The translations under genes were made by a program, and so were the position numbers. A model generated the notes under the pieces. That model saw only the letters and a program-made list of their open reading frames with translations. It had not been told where the DNA came from and made no database searches. 64,000 nt of DNA. It comes from Methylocystis rosea. Lineage in GTDB: Bacteria > Pseudomonadota > Alphaproteobacteria > Rhizobiales > Beijerinckiaceae. Of this stretch, positions 8,953 through 19,183 are shown piece after piece (positions within the stretch are counted from its first letter, which is position 1; every line of letters begins with the position of its first letter). The DNA lies in contig NZ_CP034086.1 in NCBI RefSeq assembly GCF_003855495.1, forward strand, positions 2,765,501-2,829,500, in the 5' to 3' direction.

Positions 8953-11460
8953 ATGACGGAAAAGAAATCCGAAACCAGGCTGCAATGGGCGCGCCGCCAT
9001 CTGCGCAACGGCTACATTATCATGAGCACACGCGGCGCCGTGGCGCTTTACGGCGCGGCGATGCGCGAACTGGCGAAGCTGATCGATTCGCCGGTCGGCG
9101 TGTTTCTGGCGCCGCGCGATCTTTTGCGGGACGGTCCACGCTTCCTGCGCGAACAGGGGTTGCGCGCCGCCTGCGGCGCCGTATTGCGCCAGATCGCCGC
9201 GCAATATGATCCGCCGCTCGGCCGGCGACGCAATCCGATCAACGACCCGCTGCGTCAGGCGGCGATCAGCTATTACTACACTTATGAATTGACCAAGCCG
9301 GATGGGGTCGTTCCCTCCCGCCGTCCGGTCAATGAAATGGACTTCGCGCTCGAGACGCCTTTCGCCTTTGACGAGGGCCCGAAGCGCGCGCATTCGATCG
9401 TCGCCATCGTCCACGCCTTCTATCCGGACGTGCTGCCGCTTGTCCTCGAAAAGCTGCATAACGTTCCCGGCGCGCTGGATCTTTGCGTCTCGACAGACAC
9501 TGCGGAAAAGAAACGAGCGGTCGACGAGGTCTGCGCCGACTGGCGCAAGGGCAAGGTTTTGACGCGCGTATGCCCCAATCGCGGGCGCGACATCGCGGCC
9601 AAATTCTTCGGATTTCGCGACGTCTACGCGGACTACGAGCTGTTCATTCACCTTCACACCAAGCGCTCGCCCCACGGTGGCGAGGCGCTGGCGCGCTGGC
9701 GCGACTATCTCATCGACAATCTTCTCGGGTCAGAGCGTATCGTGCGCTCGATTCTCTCGCTTTTCGACGATCCTCGGCTCGGCGTCGTATTTCCGCAGCA
9801 TCTTTTCGAACTGCGCGGCATTTTGAATTGGGGCTACGACTACGATCTCGCGCGCAATCTGTTGAAGCGGATGAATATCGAGATCGACAAGAACCTCACG
9901 CTCGAATTTCCCTCCGGCTCCATGTTCTGGGGCAGGACCGCTGCGATCCGCCCGCTGCTCGACATCGACATCGACTTCGCTGACTTCCCGCCAGAGAGCG
10001 GACAGGTTGACGGCACCCTTGCGCACGCCATCGAACGTTCTCTGCTGATGATTGCTGAATCGCGCGGTTTCGAATGGCTCAAGGTCGCGCAGCGCGATCT
10101 CTATCCGATGGGCCATACGCTGCTGCCCGTGCACAGCGTCGACGACCTCGCGGAGCATCGGCTCAAGGTCTTCCAACCCGCGCTCGCATGCGTCGACTCC
10201 AATTTTCATCCCTATGCAACCCCGATCGCCGAAACGCGGCCTCTGCTCTCCTATCCCTCGCGCAATGATCGGCCGCGCCTGACGCTTCTGACCCCAACGG
10301 TCAATCCGAAGCAGACCTTCGGCGGTATCGCCACCGCGATGAAACTCTTCTCGGCGCTGCTCGCCGAGCTCGGCGACGATTTCGACGCGCGCATCGTGGT
10401 GACCGACGCGGATATCGAACCCGAAGCCTATGCGACGCTGTCCGGCTATACGCCGGTTCCCTATGCGGCCAGTCTCGACGCCGAAAGGGCTGCGCTCGTC
10501 GACGCCAACGAGCGGGAAGGCGGCAGGCTGAACCTGCGCGCCAATGACTTTTTTTTCGCGACCGCTTGGTGGACCGCGGAATTCGCACTGGCCATGGAGC
10601 GCGAGCGGGCCCGCTATTTCGGCGGCGAGCGTCCGTTCATTTACCTCATTCAGGACGACGAGCCGAACTTCTATGGCCGCGGCGCAAAGTCCAGTCTTGC
10701 CGAAGCGACCTATCATCACGGCGATCAGACGATCGCGATCGTCAACTCCGAAGAGCTATTCTCGGTCATGACGCAGAAATTTCGGTTCCGTGACGCCTAT
10801 TATGTTCCCTACGAGCTCAACGAACGCATTGGCGAGCGGCTGACGAATGTCGCGCGAGAGCCGGCGATGCTGGTGTATGGGCGGCCAGCTGTCGCGCGCA
10901 ACGCCTTTGAGTTGATTTGCGCCGCGCTCGTCATTTGGCAGCAGCGCGATCCGATCCGGGCGAGCCGCTGGAACATCATTTTTCTCGGCGAGGATTTTCC
11001 TGACTCGCTTCTCTATCCGGTGCAGAACGCCACCGTCGGCGGGAAGGCCCGGCTCGATGACTACGCCGACCATCTCAGCCGCGCGCTTGTCGGCGTTTCG
11101 CTGATGATCTCTCCGCACCCGAGCTACCCGCCGCTCGAAATGGCGGAAGCCGGGCTCGCGACAATCACCAACGCTTTCGCGGGGAAGGATTTGCGCCGCC
11201 GGTTCGACAACATCGTTTCGCCCGCGCGGCTCGATCCCGCATCGCTTGCGGATCTGATCGAGGACACTGTCGCGAGAATGGAGCCTTTCGTCGGCGCCAT
11301 CGTTCCTCGTCAGCGTCCCTCCGCGCCGCCGGCCGATGCGACGCGTCGATTCGATCCCAAAACCCTTGCCGCTGAGCTGCGCCGCGCCGCGGCTTCGCCG
11401 CTCTACGCGACCGGCGAGACCTCCCGCTCCATCTCCGCGAGCACCTGCGAGATATATTGA
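8953..11460 (+). CDS. Two-domain rhamnan synthesis F-type protein fused to a WsaF-like glycosyltransferase
   Basis: The product (835 aa) has two parts. Residues ~130-400 match the RgpF (rhamnan synthesis protein F) domain: [19 protein letters not shown], then [32 protein letters not shown] and [19 protein letters not shown]. Residues ~440-790 match WsaF-type rhamnosyltransferases (GT-B fold): [48 protein letters not shown] and [20 protein letters not shown]. It probably builds a rhamnose-containing glycan from the dTDP-L-rhamnose made by the rml genes next door. The start is the ATG at 8953; the frame is open further upstream, but that part covers the divergent ATPase gene. The 3' end overlaps rmlA tail to tail by 58 bp. 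Confidence 0.88.
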   Translation: MTEKKSETRLQWARRHLRNGYIIMSTRGAVALYGAAMRELAKLIDSPVGVFLAPRDLLRDGPRFLREQGLRAACGAVLRQIAAQYDPPLGRRRNPINDPLRQAAISYYYTYELTKPDGVVPSRRPVNEMDFALETPFAFDEGPKRAHSIVAIVHAFYPDVLPLVLEKLHNVPGALDLCVSTDTAEKKRAVDEVCADWRKGKVLTRVCPNRGRDIAAKFFGFRDVYADYELFIHLHTKRSPHGGEALARWRDYLIDNLLGSERIVRSILSLFDDPRLGVVFPQHLFELRGILNWGYDYDLARNLLKRMNIEIDKNLTLEFPSGSMFWGRTAAIRPLLDIDIDFADFPPESGQVDGTLAHAIERSLLMIAESRGFEWLKVAQRDLYPMGHTLLPVHSVDDLAEHRLKVFQPALACVDSNFHPYATPIAETRPLLSYPSRNDRPRLTLLTPTVNPKQTFGGIATAMKLFSALLAELGDDFDARIVVTDADIEPEAYATLSGYTPVPYAASLDAERAALVDANEREGGRLNLRANDFFFATAWWTAEFALAMERERARYFGGERPFIYLIQDDEPNFYGRGAKSSLAEATYHHGDQTIAIVNSEELFSVMTQKFRFRDAYYVPYELNERIGERLTNVAREPAMLVYGRPAVARNAFELICAALVIWQQRDPIRASRWNIIFLGEDFPDSLLYPVQNATVGGKARLDDYADHLSRALVGVSLMISPHPSYPPLEMAEAGLATITNAFAGKDLRRRFDNIVSPARLDPASLADLIEDTVARMEPFVGAIVPRQRPSAPPADATRRFDPKTLAAELRRAAASPLYATGETSRSISASTCEIY

Positions 11461-12290
11461 CCATAACCGCTTTTGGAGAGTTTTGAGGAGGCGGCGCGCG
11501 CCTGCGCGGCGTCGATCCACCCGGAGCGGAAGGCGATCTCTTCGAGGCAGGCGACGCGCTGTCCCTGCCGCTGCTCGATGGCGCGCACATATTCGCTGGC
11601 TTCGATCAGCGCCTCGGGCGTGCCGGTGTCGAGCCAGGCGAATCCGCGGCCAAGTCGGGCGACCTGCAGTTCGCCGAGCTCCAGATAGATGCGGTTGAGA
11701 TCGGTGATCTCCAATTCGCCGCGCGGCGAAGGCTTCAGTTGCGCCGCGAATTCCGGCGCGCGTTCATCGTAGAAATAAAGGCCGGTCACCGCCCAATTCG
11801 ATCGTGGGCGCGTCGGCTTTTCCTCGATCGAGATCGCGCGGCCGGCGGAATCGAATTCGACGACGCCGTAACGCTCCGGATCGCGCACATGATAGGCGAA
11901 CACCGCCGCCGAGCTGCGCGACGATTCGCTCAACACTTCCGGTAGGCCATGGCCGTAGAAGATATTGTCGCCAAGGATGAGGACCGAGGGTTCGCCATCG
12001 ACGAATTCGCCGCCGATGAGATAGGCCTGCGCCAGCCCCTCCGGCCGCGGCTGCACGGCATAAGACAGCGAGAGGCCCCATTGCGCGCCGCTCCCGAGCA
12101 GCCGCTTGAAGGAAAGCAGATCCTCCGGCGTGGTGATGATCAGGATCTCACGCACGCCGGCGAGCATCAGCGTGCTGAGCGGGTAATAGATCATCGGCTT
12201 GTCGTAGACGGGGAGCAATTGCTTCGACGTGACGAGCGTCATCGGATGCAGCCTTGTGCCGCTTCCTCCGGCGAGAATGATGCCGCGCAT
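11403..12290 (-). CDS. rmlA: Glucose-1-phosphate thymidylyltransferase
   Basis: First enzyme of dTDP-L-rhamnose synthesis: dTTP + glucose-1-phosphate to dTDP-glucose + PPi. The 295-aa product begins [20 protein letters not shown] with the nucleotide-binding loop, followed by [28 protein letters not shown], the EEKP motif ([20 protein letters not shown]) and [14 protein letters not shown], all diagnostic. The ATG at 12290 gives the canonical N-terminus. It is the last gene of a rmlB-rmlC-rmlD-rmlA unit on the minus strand, 11 bp after rmlD, and its 3' end overlaps the convergent glycosyltransferase by 58 bp. Confidence 0.97.
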   Translation of the reverse strand: MRGIILAGGSGTRLHPMTLVTSKQLLPVYDKPMIYYPLSTLMLAGVREILIITTPEDLLSFKRLLGSGAQWGLSLSYAVQPRPEGLAQAYLIGGEFVDGEPSVLILGDNIFYGHGLPEVLSESSRSSAAVFAYHVRDPERYGVVEFDSAGRAISIEEKPTRPRSNWAVTGLYFYDERAPEFAAQLKPSPRGELEITDLNRIYLELGELQVARLGRGFAWLDTGTPEALIEASEYVRAIEQRQGQRVACLEEIAFRSGWIDAAQARAASSKLSKSGYGQYISQVLAEMEREVSPVA

Positions 12291-12301
12291 GAGAATCCTA
12301 T

Positions 12302-13183
12302 TCAGTTTGGAATTAATCGGGCGACGCAGGCGTTGACGGAGTCGCGCCATTTCGGCAGCGCGACGCCGTAGCTGGCTTCAAGCTTGGCGTTGTCGAGCCT
12401 TGAATTCGCCGGGCGACGGGCTGGCGTCGGATAGTCTGCGGTGGCGATGCGCTTGACGCGCACGGGCTTACGGCCTTTCGTCTCCGCTGCGGAAAAGATC
12501 GCGTCCGCCATGTCCGCCCAGCTGGCTTCGCCCCGCCCGGTCATGTGGAAAACGCCGCGCAGGCGCGGATCGGAATCCTCGACCAGCCTTTCGGCGATGG
12601 CGAGCAGCGCGTCGGCGATATCGAGCGCACTTGTCGGATTGCCGATCTGGTCGGCGACGACGCCGATTTCGTCGCGCGTCTCGCCAAGACGCAGCATCGT
12701 CTTGACGAAATTCGCTCCAAAAGGGCTGTAAACCCAGGCGGTGCGCAAGATGACGCAGTTCTCGCAGCGCGCCGCGATCTGCCTTTCGCCTTCGAGCTTC
12801 GAGCGCCCGTAGGCGCCGGTCGGGCTGGGTTCGTCGTCTTCGCGATAGGGACGATCGAGCGCGCCGTCGAAGACATAGTCGGTCGAAAGATGCAGCAGCG
12901 GCACCTTCAGTTCAGCGGCGGTTTCGGCGACGAAGCCCGCGCCCGCGCCATTGACGCGCATCGCCACGTCAGGCTCGCTCTCGGCCTTGTCGACCTGAGT
13001 ATAGGCGGCGGCGTTGATGATGGCGTCGCAGCGCACGCTGCGCAAAGACGCAAGAACCATGTCGCGGGAGGAGAGATCGAAGCGCGGGCGGCCGAGCGCC
13101 AGCATTTCGACGCCTCTCGGCGCACGCTCGATGAGCGAGCTGACGACCTGGCCGGTGAGCCCCGTGACGGCGATGCGCTTCAT
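12302..13183 (-). CDS. rmlD: dTDP-4-dehydrorhamnose reductase
   Basis: Last step of dTDP-L-rhamnose synthesis, an NADPH-dependent reduction of dTDP-4-keto-L-rhamnose. The 293-aa short-chain dehydrogenase has [17 protein letters not shown] (Rossmann loop), [22 protein letters not shown] and YGRSKLEGE (catalytic Tyr and Lys), and [17 protein letters not shown]. The ATG at 13183 is used; a GTG three codons earlier at 13192 is also possible. It lies 10 bp after the rmlC stop. Confidence 0.97.
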   Translation of the reverse strand: MKRIAVTGLTGQVVSSLIERAPRGVEMLALGRPRFDLSSRDMVLASLRSVRCDAIINAAAYTQVDKAESEPDVAMRVNGAGAGFVAETAAELKVPLLHLSTDYVFDGALDRPYREDDEPSPTGAYGRSKLEGERQIAARCENCVILRTAWVYSPFGANFVKTMLRLGETRDEIGVVADQIGNPTSALDIADALLAIAERLVEDSDPRLRGVFHMTGRGEASWADMADAIFSAAETKGRKPVRVKRIATADYPTPARRPANSRLDNAKLEASYGVALPKWRDSVNACVARLIPN

Positions 13184-13193
13184 CTTGCCCACT

Positions 13194-13745
13194 CTACGCG
13201 AAAACTTCCGTCAGATTCCGCAGCCGCGGCCATTTGCGATCCTTGTCCGACAGCACGGCGCTTTCGGCGGCGGCCGGCCACGGGATCCCAATGTCAGGGT
13301 CGTCCCAGGCGACGCCGCAATCATGCTGCGGCGAATAGAAATTCGTCACCTTGTAGATGACTTCCGTATCGGGCTCGAGCGTGACGAAACCATGCGCGAA
13401 ACCGATGGGAATGAACAGCTGACGCCAGTTCTCTTTTGAAAGCTCGACCACGACGTGACGCCCGAACGTCGGCGAAGACTGTCGAAGATCGACCGCAACG
13501 TCGAGTATGCGGCCGCTGATCACGCGGACGAGCTTGTCCTGCGCGAAAGGCGCGGTCTGGAAATGCAGACCACGCACCGTCCCGACGTCGCGGGACAATG
13601 AGTGATTGTCCTGGACGAAGTCGAAATTCAATCCGGCGTTCGCCCAGGTCTTTTCATTATGCGTTTCGCAAAAGAAGCCGCGCTCGTCGCCAAATTTTCT
13701 AGGCGTGACGAGCTTCAGCCCCGAAAGCTCGAGATCTTCAAACAA
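13194..13745 (-). CDS. rmlC: dTDP-4-dehydrorhamnose 3,5-epimerase
   Basis: This is a cupin-fold epimerase of the dTDP-L-rhamnose pathway (183 aa). KFGDERGFFCET, FVQDNHSLS, VRGLHFQ (catalytic His), ISGRILDVAVDLRQSSPTFG and IPIGFAHGFVTL are the family motifs. The reading frame has no ATG or GTG at its head. The TTG at 13745 is preceded at a good distance by AGGGGGG, and the gap to the rmlB stop is 20 bp, so a TTG start is well supported. Confidence 0.96.
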   Translation of the reverse strand: MFEDLELSGLKLVTPRKFGDERGFFCETHNEKTWANAGLNFDFVQDNHSLSRDVGTVRGLHFQTAPFAQDKLVRVISGRILDVAVDLRQSSPTFGRHVVVELSKENWRQLFIPIGFAHGFVTLEPDTEVIYKVTNFYSPQHDCGVAWDDPDIGIPWPAAAESAVLSDKDRKWPRLRNLTEVFA

Positions 13746-13765
13746 ACAGCCCCCCCTGTCGCGCG

Positions 13766-14842
13766 TCAGGCGACGGCTTCTTCATCTTGCTCGGTAAGCA
13801 CGCCGAGGCGCTCGCCGCGATATGTGCCCGAACGGATCGCTTGCCACCACTCCGAATTATCAAGATACCAGCGAACAGTTTTGCGAAGACCAGTCTCAAA
13901 CCGCTCGGCCGGCCGCCATCCGAGATCGCGCTCGATCTTCGAGGCGTCGATGGCGTAGCGCAGATCATGTCCCGGCCGGTCGGCGACAAAAGCGATGAGA
14001 TCGCGATGCGATCCGGCGCGCCGCGGACGAAATTCGTCCATCAGTTCGCAGATGGCTTCAACCACGTCGATATTGCGCCATTCATTGCGGCCGCCGACGT
14101 TATAGGACTCGCCGACGTCGCCTTCCCGCGCCACGCGCATCAGCGCCGAGGCGTGATCCTCGACATAAAGCCAGTCGCGCACATTCTCGCCGCGGCCATA
14201 AACCGGCAGCGGCTTCTCCTCGATCGCATTGATGATGGTGAGCGGAATGAGCTTCTCCGGGAAATGATAGGGACCGTAATTATTGGAGCAATTGGTGACG
14301 ATGGTCGGAAGACCATATGTGTGGCGCCAGGCGCGCACAAGATGATCCGACCCCGCCTTCGACGCCGAATAGGGCGACGTCGGCGCATAGGGCGTGTCTT
14401 CGCAGAAGAGGCCTTCCGCGCCGAGGGCCCCGAACACCTCATCGGTGGAGATATGCAGGAAGCGGAAGGCGCCCGCGCGGGCGCGATCGAGCCGTCGCCA
14501 ATAGTCCAGCGCCGCCCGCAGCATCACGAAAGTGCCGACGACATTGGTTTCAACGAAGGCGGCCGGCCCGTCGATCGAGCGATCGACATGGCTTTCGGCG
14601 GCAAGATGCATGACCACGTCGGGCTGAAAATCCTCGAACGCGCGCGCGACGGCCACCGCGTCGCAGATATCGGCTTGGAGGAAGGAGAAACGCGGACTGT
14701 CGGCGATGGGCCGCAGCGAGGCGAGATTTCCCGCATAGGTGAGCTTGTCGAGAACGAGAATCTGATCGACGCTCTTGCCGATGACGGCGCGCGCAACGGC
14801 CGAGCCGATGAACCCCGCGCCCCCGGTGATCAATAATTTCAT
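13766..14842 (-). CDS. rmlB: dTDP-glucose 4,6-dehydratase
   Basis: The 358-aa extended short-chain dehydrogenase starts [20 protein letters not shown] with the NAD-binding loop. It continues with [42 protein letters not shown] (catalytic Thr-Asp-Glu), [15 protein letters not shown] (catalytic Tyr and Lys), [14 protein letters not shown] and [14 protein letters not shown]. It converts dTDP-glucose to dTDP-4-keto-6-deoxyglucose. The ATG at 14842 gives the standard N-terminus; the open frame upstream has no conserved sequence. First gene of the rmlBCDA unit; the 269 bp gap to the divergent gene at 15112 should hold its promoter. Confidence 0.97.
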   Translation of the reverse strand: MKLLITGGAGFIGSAVARAVIGKSVDQILVLDKLTYAGNLASLRPIADSPRFSFLQADICDAVAVARAFEDFQPDVVMHLAAESHVDRSIDGPAAFVETNVVGTFVMLRAALDYWRRLDRARAGAFRFLHISTDEVFGALGAEGLFCEDTPYAPTSPYSASKAGSDHLVRAWRHTYGLPTIVTNCSNNYGPYHFPEKLIPLTIINAIEEKPLPVYGRGENVRDWLYVEDHASALMRVAREGDVGESYNVGGRNEWRNIDVVEAICELMDEFRPRRAGSHRDLIAFVADRPGHDLRYAIDASKIERDLGWRPAERFETGLRKTVRWYLDNSEWWQAIRSGTYRGERLGVLTEQDEEAVA

Positions 14843-15111
14843 CAAAGCCCCGCTTTTATCTATCGCTCCGCCCTGAAATCGCGCCTTCACGCCCGCGCAG
14901 GTGAGCTTTATTTGCGAAGGCGGCGGTCGGCGCTTAAGGCGTTTACGCGGACTATGTGGCGGAACAACGTCATGGTGTTGCACGAGAATTTGGCGCGGCG
15001 GCGAGCGCGACGGCGCAGAATTGCGCGATTGCGGCGCGCGCGGATATGCTCCTGGCGACTTCAGCTTCGCATGGCGACGGCGCCATGCCTCACGCTCGGG
15101 CGCGGCCGTCA

Positions 15112-17118
15112 ATGTGGAGAGAGCAGTTCGACTATTACTGGGATGGGCGGCGCCGGCTGGCCATCGGCTGGTTCGAAGGCGCCGAACGCGCCGCAGTCCG
15201 GCCGGAACTAACGGTCGTCTCTGCGCGCGACGAGCGCTTTACGAACGCGCCCACGCTCGTCGACGTCATCGGCGCCGCGCGCTGGCGCGCCCGCATCATT
15301 ATCGTTGATGTGCCGCCTGAGCATCGATTCGTCCGACTGACCGCCGCCGACGGCGCCGAACTCATCCTGGCGCTATCCACGGAGCGCGAACTGCCGCAGG
15401 GCGGCGACTGGCGTCTGCTCCTGACCTTGCTGCCGGACGCCGGCGGCGCCGACCCCGTCGCCTTTCGGCTGGCGGCGTTTCCGGCGCGCGGCGACGTCGA
15501 ACGGCTGTCGCGCGAGCAGACCGCGGCGGCCGGCGCGCGATTGGTATGGGCGATCGGCCAGCGCCGGGTCGTCGAACGCGCCGACAACGCCGTCGTCATC
15601 CGCCTCGCCCCGGCGCGCCGCATCTTCCCGGCCTATCAGAGCCGACTCGTCCTGGAGGCGGCGCCGTTCGAATCGTCGGCGGCCGCCGACGCGCGCGAGG
15701 CGCCCTTCGCCATCATGGAGCATTGGCTGCGCGAACCCGGCGCCCCGCGCATTATTCTTCGCCTGCGAATTCCCGATTCGATCGAAGAGAGTGCCACGCT
15801 GCTCGGCCGATGCAGCGTCGCGCTGGCGATGAACCAGCGCCGGCGACTGAAAGGCTGGACGCTCGAGCAGCGATCGGCGGGAGAACCCGCCGTGGATCCG
15901 CTCACCTTCGACGACCTGCGGCAGGCGACGGGCGATCCGCATGAACATCCCGACGCGGCGGAAACGGCGGAGCCGGTCGTCGTCGGCAATCTTTTGGCGC
16001 TGCTTGTCGATCCTGAAGAGGCGGAGGTCGACGGAATCGCCTTGCGTCGCAGTCGCGAGAAGGCCGCCCCCGGGATGGGCGAAACCGCGGACATTGAATT
16101 TTATGGCGCGGCCCTTGGCGATGACGTTGGCCTCGTTTGCCCGGCGGCAGGGCCCGGCGATCTCGGCATCGCGCCGGTCGATCCCGGCGGCCCCGCCTTC
16201 GCGCGGCTTTTTCGAGTCGAAGGCGATGGACTGGCGCCGCGCCGCGCGACGGACGACGAGGGACTTCTTGACGATCTCATGCGCCGCGCCGCCGACGCCG
16301 CGCGCGCCGGGACCGGCGCGGCGGCCCGCGCCGTGGCCGAACGCGCCGCCGGTCTGAAAGGCCGGCGCGACAAGTTTGTCGCTTCGCTGAACGGCGCTCT
16401 GGCGCGCGCGGAAGTCGCTGCGCGTTTTGAGCCGCCGGGCCTGTGGGATGCGCTCGAGCCCTTGGCGCAAGCGAGCTTCGCAGCGCTCGTCGTCGGCGAG
16501 ACGGGGCCGGCCCGCGCGCGCTTGCAGCAACTCGGCGGCTATGGCGCCTTTTGCGCCGATCCCGCGCTTTCGGCGGGGATTGCGGAGGGCGGCGAATTTG
16601 CGCAGTCCGCCCGCCTTTCCGCCGAAGCCGCCCCAGCGCGCAGCGCGCCTTCTCTGCTTGCCCGCTATCTCGACGCCTGCGGCGCCCAAGGCATGGCGCC
16701 GGCTGGGGTTGACGCCACGCAAGAAGCGCGGCTGATGCGCGCGCTCTTGAAGGAGCCGGATGTGGCCGCGTTACGCGAGGCGCGGGTCGCTTTGGCGATC
16801 GACGACGGCGTCCGGCGTGAAGCGGCGAAGGCGGCGCGACTCATCGTCGACGCCGCCGCGGTCGAGCGGGCGCGCGCGCATTTCACGGAAGCTGGCGCGA
16901 TGGACGCCGCCGACATGCTCGACGCCTATCTTGACTTACGGCGGGCTGGCGGCTGGGCGCCGCCGCACGAAGCGCCGACTCTCGCCGCGCTCGTCGCGCG
17001 CGCCGGCGTCGAACTCGACGCCGCCCGGCTCGAAGCCGAAAGCCTCGCGCAGGCGCCGCCGGCTCAGGAGCGGTCGAAGGGATTGTTTGCCGCGATGCGC
17101 GGCTTGTTTGGACGCTGA
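15112..17118 (+). CDS. Large unknown protein
   Basis: The product is 668 aa from the ATG at 15112 ([20 protein letters not shown]). A GTG at 14956 would add 52 residues that look non-coding. There is no signal peptide or membrane segment and I recognise no domain. The N-terminal half is predicted mixed alpha/beta ([40 protein letters not shown]). The C-terminal half (about 390-650) is strongly Ala/Arg-rich and helical, and the protein ends in a basic [15 protein letters not shown]. Third-position G/C is very high, which supports real coding. It lies next to the rhamnose cluster, divergent from rmlB, so a role in surface glycan formation is possible but not shown. Confidence 0.75.
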   Translation: MWREQFDYYWDGRRRLAIGWFEGAERAAVRPELTVVSARDERFTNAPTLVDVIGAARWRARIIIVDVPPEHRFVRLTAADGAELILALSTERELPQGGDWRLLLTLLPDAGGADPVAFRLAAFPARGDVERLSREQTAAAGARLVWAIGQRRVVERADNAVVIRLAPARRIFPAYQSRLVLEAAPFESSAAADAREAPFAIMEHWLREPGAPRIILRLRIPDSIEESATLLGRCSVALAMNQRRRLKGWTLEQRSAGEPAVDPLTFDDLRQATGDPHEHPDAAETAEPVVVGNLLALLVDPEEAEVDGIALRRSREKAAPGMGETADIEFYGAALGDDVGLVCPAAGPGDLGIAPVDPGGPAFARLFRVEGDGLAPRRATDDEGLLDDLMRRAADAARAGTGAAARAVAERAAGLKGRRDKFVASLNGALARAEVAARFEPPGLWDALEPLAQASFAALVVGETGPARARLQQLGGYGAFCADPALSAGIAEGGEFAQSARLSAEAAPARSAPSLLARYLDACGAQGMAPAGVDATQEARLMRALLKEPDVAALREARVALAIDDGVRREAAKAARLIVDAAAVERARAHFTEAGAMDAADMLDAYLDLRRAGGWAPPHEAPTLAALVARAGVELDAARLEAESLAQAPPAQERSKGLFAAMRGLFGR

Positions 17119-17133
17119 TGGCCACGCCCGCGC

Positions 17134-17220
17134 GGCCTGCGGCTGTTCGCCTGAACAGGCGCTGGAGACCGCTGTCTACGTTCTCTCGTCAGAGCCGCCG
17201 AATCAATTCGCCTCCCCGCT
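17134..17220 (+). pseudogene. Degenerate fragment related to the gene at 20901-21749
   Basis: Bases 17138-17155 are identical (18 of 18) to 21170-21187. After a one-base deletion, the next 11 bases around GGCGCTGGAG match again, with weaker similarity on both sides over about 85 bp. In the intact gene this stretch encodes AAVRLNKALEDAVSRL; here the same peptide is split between two frames (AAVRLN, then QALETAV). No longer ORF or ribosome site is present. I read it as the relic of a paralogue or of a partial duplication. Confidence 0.45.
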
Positions 17221-17330
17221 CGTTGCAAAGCCGCGAAAGCGACAGGTCACTTCTCAAGAATGTGACACTGAAATGCAATATTCTGTCTCGGAACAAATGG
17301 CGCAAGAAACGCTGAAAACTTCGGTGCCCC

Positions 17331-18218
17331 ATGCCCTTTTCGAAATTGAGCCGCGAACAAAAGCGGACGACCCTGAATGAGCTCCGGCAGGCGCTGTTTC
17401 AGCACGAACTCTGGTACGAGAATTTCAACAGAACGATCATTTGCGATCAGGTTCCCGACGAGCGGGACTTCCGAGAAGATGCGAACCACAGGTGGCCGCT
17501 CGGACAATGGCTGCATGGCGCTGGCGCCGGTCGTCTGGGTTCGCACCCAAGTTTTTCCCAGATTTTGCTCGCGCATGAGCTTATGCACCGGCACGCGGCA
17601 ATCATGCTGCGAACCGCGTCGGAGCACCGGTCGATTCCTCTCGACGACTATGAATTATTCCTGTCGGCCCTGAAGCAGGTTCGCGCCCAATTAGTGACCA
17701 TCAAGCACGAACTCGAGGATGCGCTTCGTAATCGTGATCCGTTGACAGGCGCGGGGAACCATATCGCGATGTTGACGGCGTTGAGCGAGCGGCAGGCTCT
17801 CGCGCCGAGACCCACATGTCTCGCGATGATGGACCTGGATCACTTCAGGGAGGTGAACGACACATACGGCCACACGCTCGGCGATGAATTTCTCGTGCAA
17901 TACGCAGAATTCGTGATGTCCCACTTGCGGCCCCATGATGAGTTTTTTCGCTTTGGAGGCGAAAAGTTCCTCTACTGCGCCGCGGATGCGGACCTGGATC
18001 AGGGTCGCGCGATCGCAGAGCAGTTGCGAAAGGGCTTGTCGGACAGGGAATTCTTCGTCGAAGGCTATTTGCCGCTCACGGTAACGGCTTCCTTCGGGCT
18101 TACGCTCCTCGACCCATCCGTTCCCGTCGAGCAATCGATCGAGCGCGCCGACCAGGCGTTGCACGCCGCCAAAGCCGCAGGTCGCGATCGGATCGCGAAT
18201 TGGCAGGCGCCAAACTAA
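17331..18218 (+). CDS. Diguanylate cyclase with N-terminal CZB-type domain (DgcZ-like)
   Basis: The 295-aa cytoplasmic protein has an N-terminal four-helix domain resembling the zinc-binding CZB domain of E. coli DgcZ: FQHELWY (His25), NHRWPLGQWLHG (about 52-63) and LAHELMHRH (His82, His86). A GGDEF domain follows (about 135-290) with RDPLTGAGN, MMDLDHFREVNDTYGH and RFGGEKF (209-213). RPHD at 200-203 sits exactly five residues before the GGEKF, as an inhibitory I-site should. Two oddities are visible: the CZB zinc cysteine is replaced by Trp55, and the fourth signature residue is Lys, not Glu. It probably makes cyclic di-GMP or senses it; activity is not certain. The start is the ATG at 17331, 212 bp after the previous gene. 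Confidence 0.85.
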   Translation: MPFSKLSREQKRTTLNELRQALFQHELWYENFNRTIICDQVPDERDFREDANHRWPLGQWLHGAGAGRLGSHPSFSQILLAHELMHRHAAIMLRTASEHRSIPLDDYELFLSALKQVRAQLVTIKHELEDALRNRDPLTGAGNHIAMLTALSERQALAPRPTCLAMMDLDHFREVNDTYGHTLGDEFLVQYAEFVMSHLRPHDEFFRFGGEKFLYCAADADLDQGRAIAEQLRKGLSDREFFVEGYLPLTVTASFGLTLLDPSVPVEQSIERADQALHAAKAAGRDRIANWQAPN

Positions 18219-18386
18219 GGCCAATTCAAAAAGGGACGACCTCGCGCGCGCCGCTGGCGGCGCCCGACTCGCACGGCGGCAATTGATCCCGCGGCGCGCC
18301 AGTTGGCGAACGGTGGAACTCGCCTGTCACGAGAGCGTAACCGACAGGCCATAGGGATGCGGCTTTCAAAACCCGGACATTTTCGT

Positions 18387-18416
18387 CCCCGCCGGCGCCG
18401 AGTCGGCGGGGTTATT
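18387..18416 (+). terminator. Intrinsic terminator-like hairpin after the GGDEF gene
   Basis: CCCCGCCG (18387-18394) pairs perfectly with CGGCGGGG (18404-18411) around a 9-base loop and is followed by TTATTT. It lies in the 355 bp gap between 18219 and 18573, 168 bp after the diguanylate cyclase stop. I see no gene in the rest of that gap. Confidence 0.5.
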
Positions 18417-18573
18417 TGCTGCGCTGAGAGAGCGTTACGAATAGGCGCGTTGCTACCAACCAAAGCTGAAAAATCCTCTTGGTCGTGGAGGGCGTCTCCT
18501 GCTCAAACGGCTCAAAACCTGGGCGTCAGGCGACGCTTGCCGGAACGCTCGCGTATTTATAGGTGGAGCCTAC

Positions 18574-18672
18574 ATGCTATCCAGGAACTCCGTTCAACCC
18601 GACGTTGTCACCAATGTTTCGGTGACAAGGGAAGGGTATTTCGACAAACTTGGTCCTGCGACGAATGTTTAG
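18574..18672 (+). CDS. Possible 32-aa peptide upstream of a small gene
   Basis: A short frame starts at the ATG at 18574, six bases after a good ribosome site (AGGTGGAG). It reads MLSRNSVQPDVVTNVSVTRE and onward to a TAG at 18670. Its stop overlaps the ATG of the next ORF by 8 bp, a pattern typical of translational coupling or of a leader peptide. No homologue is recognised and the sequence is not clearly biased, so it may be a leader or noise. Confidence 0.3.
   Translation: MLSRNSVQPDVVTNVSVTREGYFDKLGPATNV
18605..18628. repeat. Perfect 8-bp inverted repeat, operator or hairpin candidate
   Basis: TTGTCACC and GGTGACAA form a perfect dyad around an 8 bp spacer, inside the short frame 18574-18672 and 37 bp before the next ATG. 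The size and spacing suit either a repressor site or an RNA stem-loop that would control the small genes downstream. Confidence 0.4.
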
Positions 18673-18901
18673 CGCTGAACGCCGTTCAATTGCGGCGCGG
18701 TTTGTTCGCCGCGCCACCGAAGGGTTTCGCGGCGAGAAGCTGGTCGCTCAACTATGTGAAGATTGTCCCGAGGCGACAATACGAGATTTGACGGCAGGCG
18801 CTTTTATTGCGGTCACCCGACAACAAGAGGACCAAGCTGCGGTTCTCGCCATTTATGACGTTGCCATTCTGCTTCGTAAGGCGAATAAGTTGGGTGTGTG
18901 A
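18665..18901 (+). CDS. Small unknown protein (78 aa)
   Basis: The frame starts at the ATG at 18665 (MFSAERRSIAARFVRRATEG), overlaps the preceding short frame by 8 bp and ends at 18901. Its C-terminal half is predicted helical (VLAIYDVAILLRKANKLGV). There is no signal peptide, metal motif or recognised domain, though two Cys lie in LCEDC. The local base composition is less GC-rich than the flanking clusters, suggesting acquired DNA. Confidence 0.45.
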   Translation: MFSAERRSIAARFVRRATEGFRGEKLVAQLCEDCPEATIRDLTAGAFIAVTRQQEDQAAVLAIYDVAILLRKANKLGV

Positions 18902-18927
18902 TCAATCGTCCGGTTCAAGAGGATGGC

Positions 18928-19110
18928 ATGACAGATCCCGAGAAAACCGAAGCGGAAATTTTGCAGCAGTGGATTGAGGCTGTCGGCGGCGGCATCTCTC
19001 TTGGAGAGAGCCAGTTGAAATCTGTAGAGGTGTCAAAAAGGGGCGATAAGCTGACGATCGTGCTGAAGAAAAAGAAGCAGAGAAAAGGGTCCGACCAAAC
19101 ACAGCCATAG
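18928..19110 (+). CDS. Small charged unknown protein (60 aa)
   Basis: The ATG at 18928 follows AAGAGG at a good distance; a GTG at 18898 is in frame but has no ribosome site. The product is MTDPEKTEAEILQQWIEAVG and onward, an acidic amphipathic N-terminus followed by a very basic tail (KLTIVLKKKKQRKG). It lies 26 bp after the 78-aa ORF and 73 bp before the CYTH-CHAD gene, so it may share their transcript. Function unknown. Confidence 0.5.
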   Translation: MTDPEKTEAEILQQWIEAVGGGISLGESQLKSVEVSKRGDKLTIVLKKKKQRKGSDQTQP

Positions 19111-19183
19111 TCGCTCCGGACCGACCCCGCCGAGGCAGCGCCGACCGAGCGCTACGCGCGCTACAAAATGATATATTCGTCAC

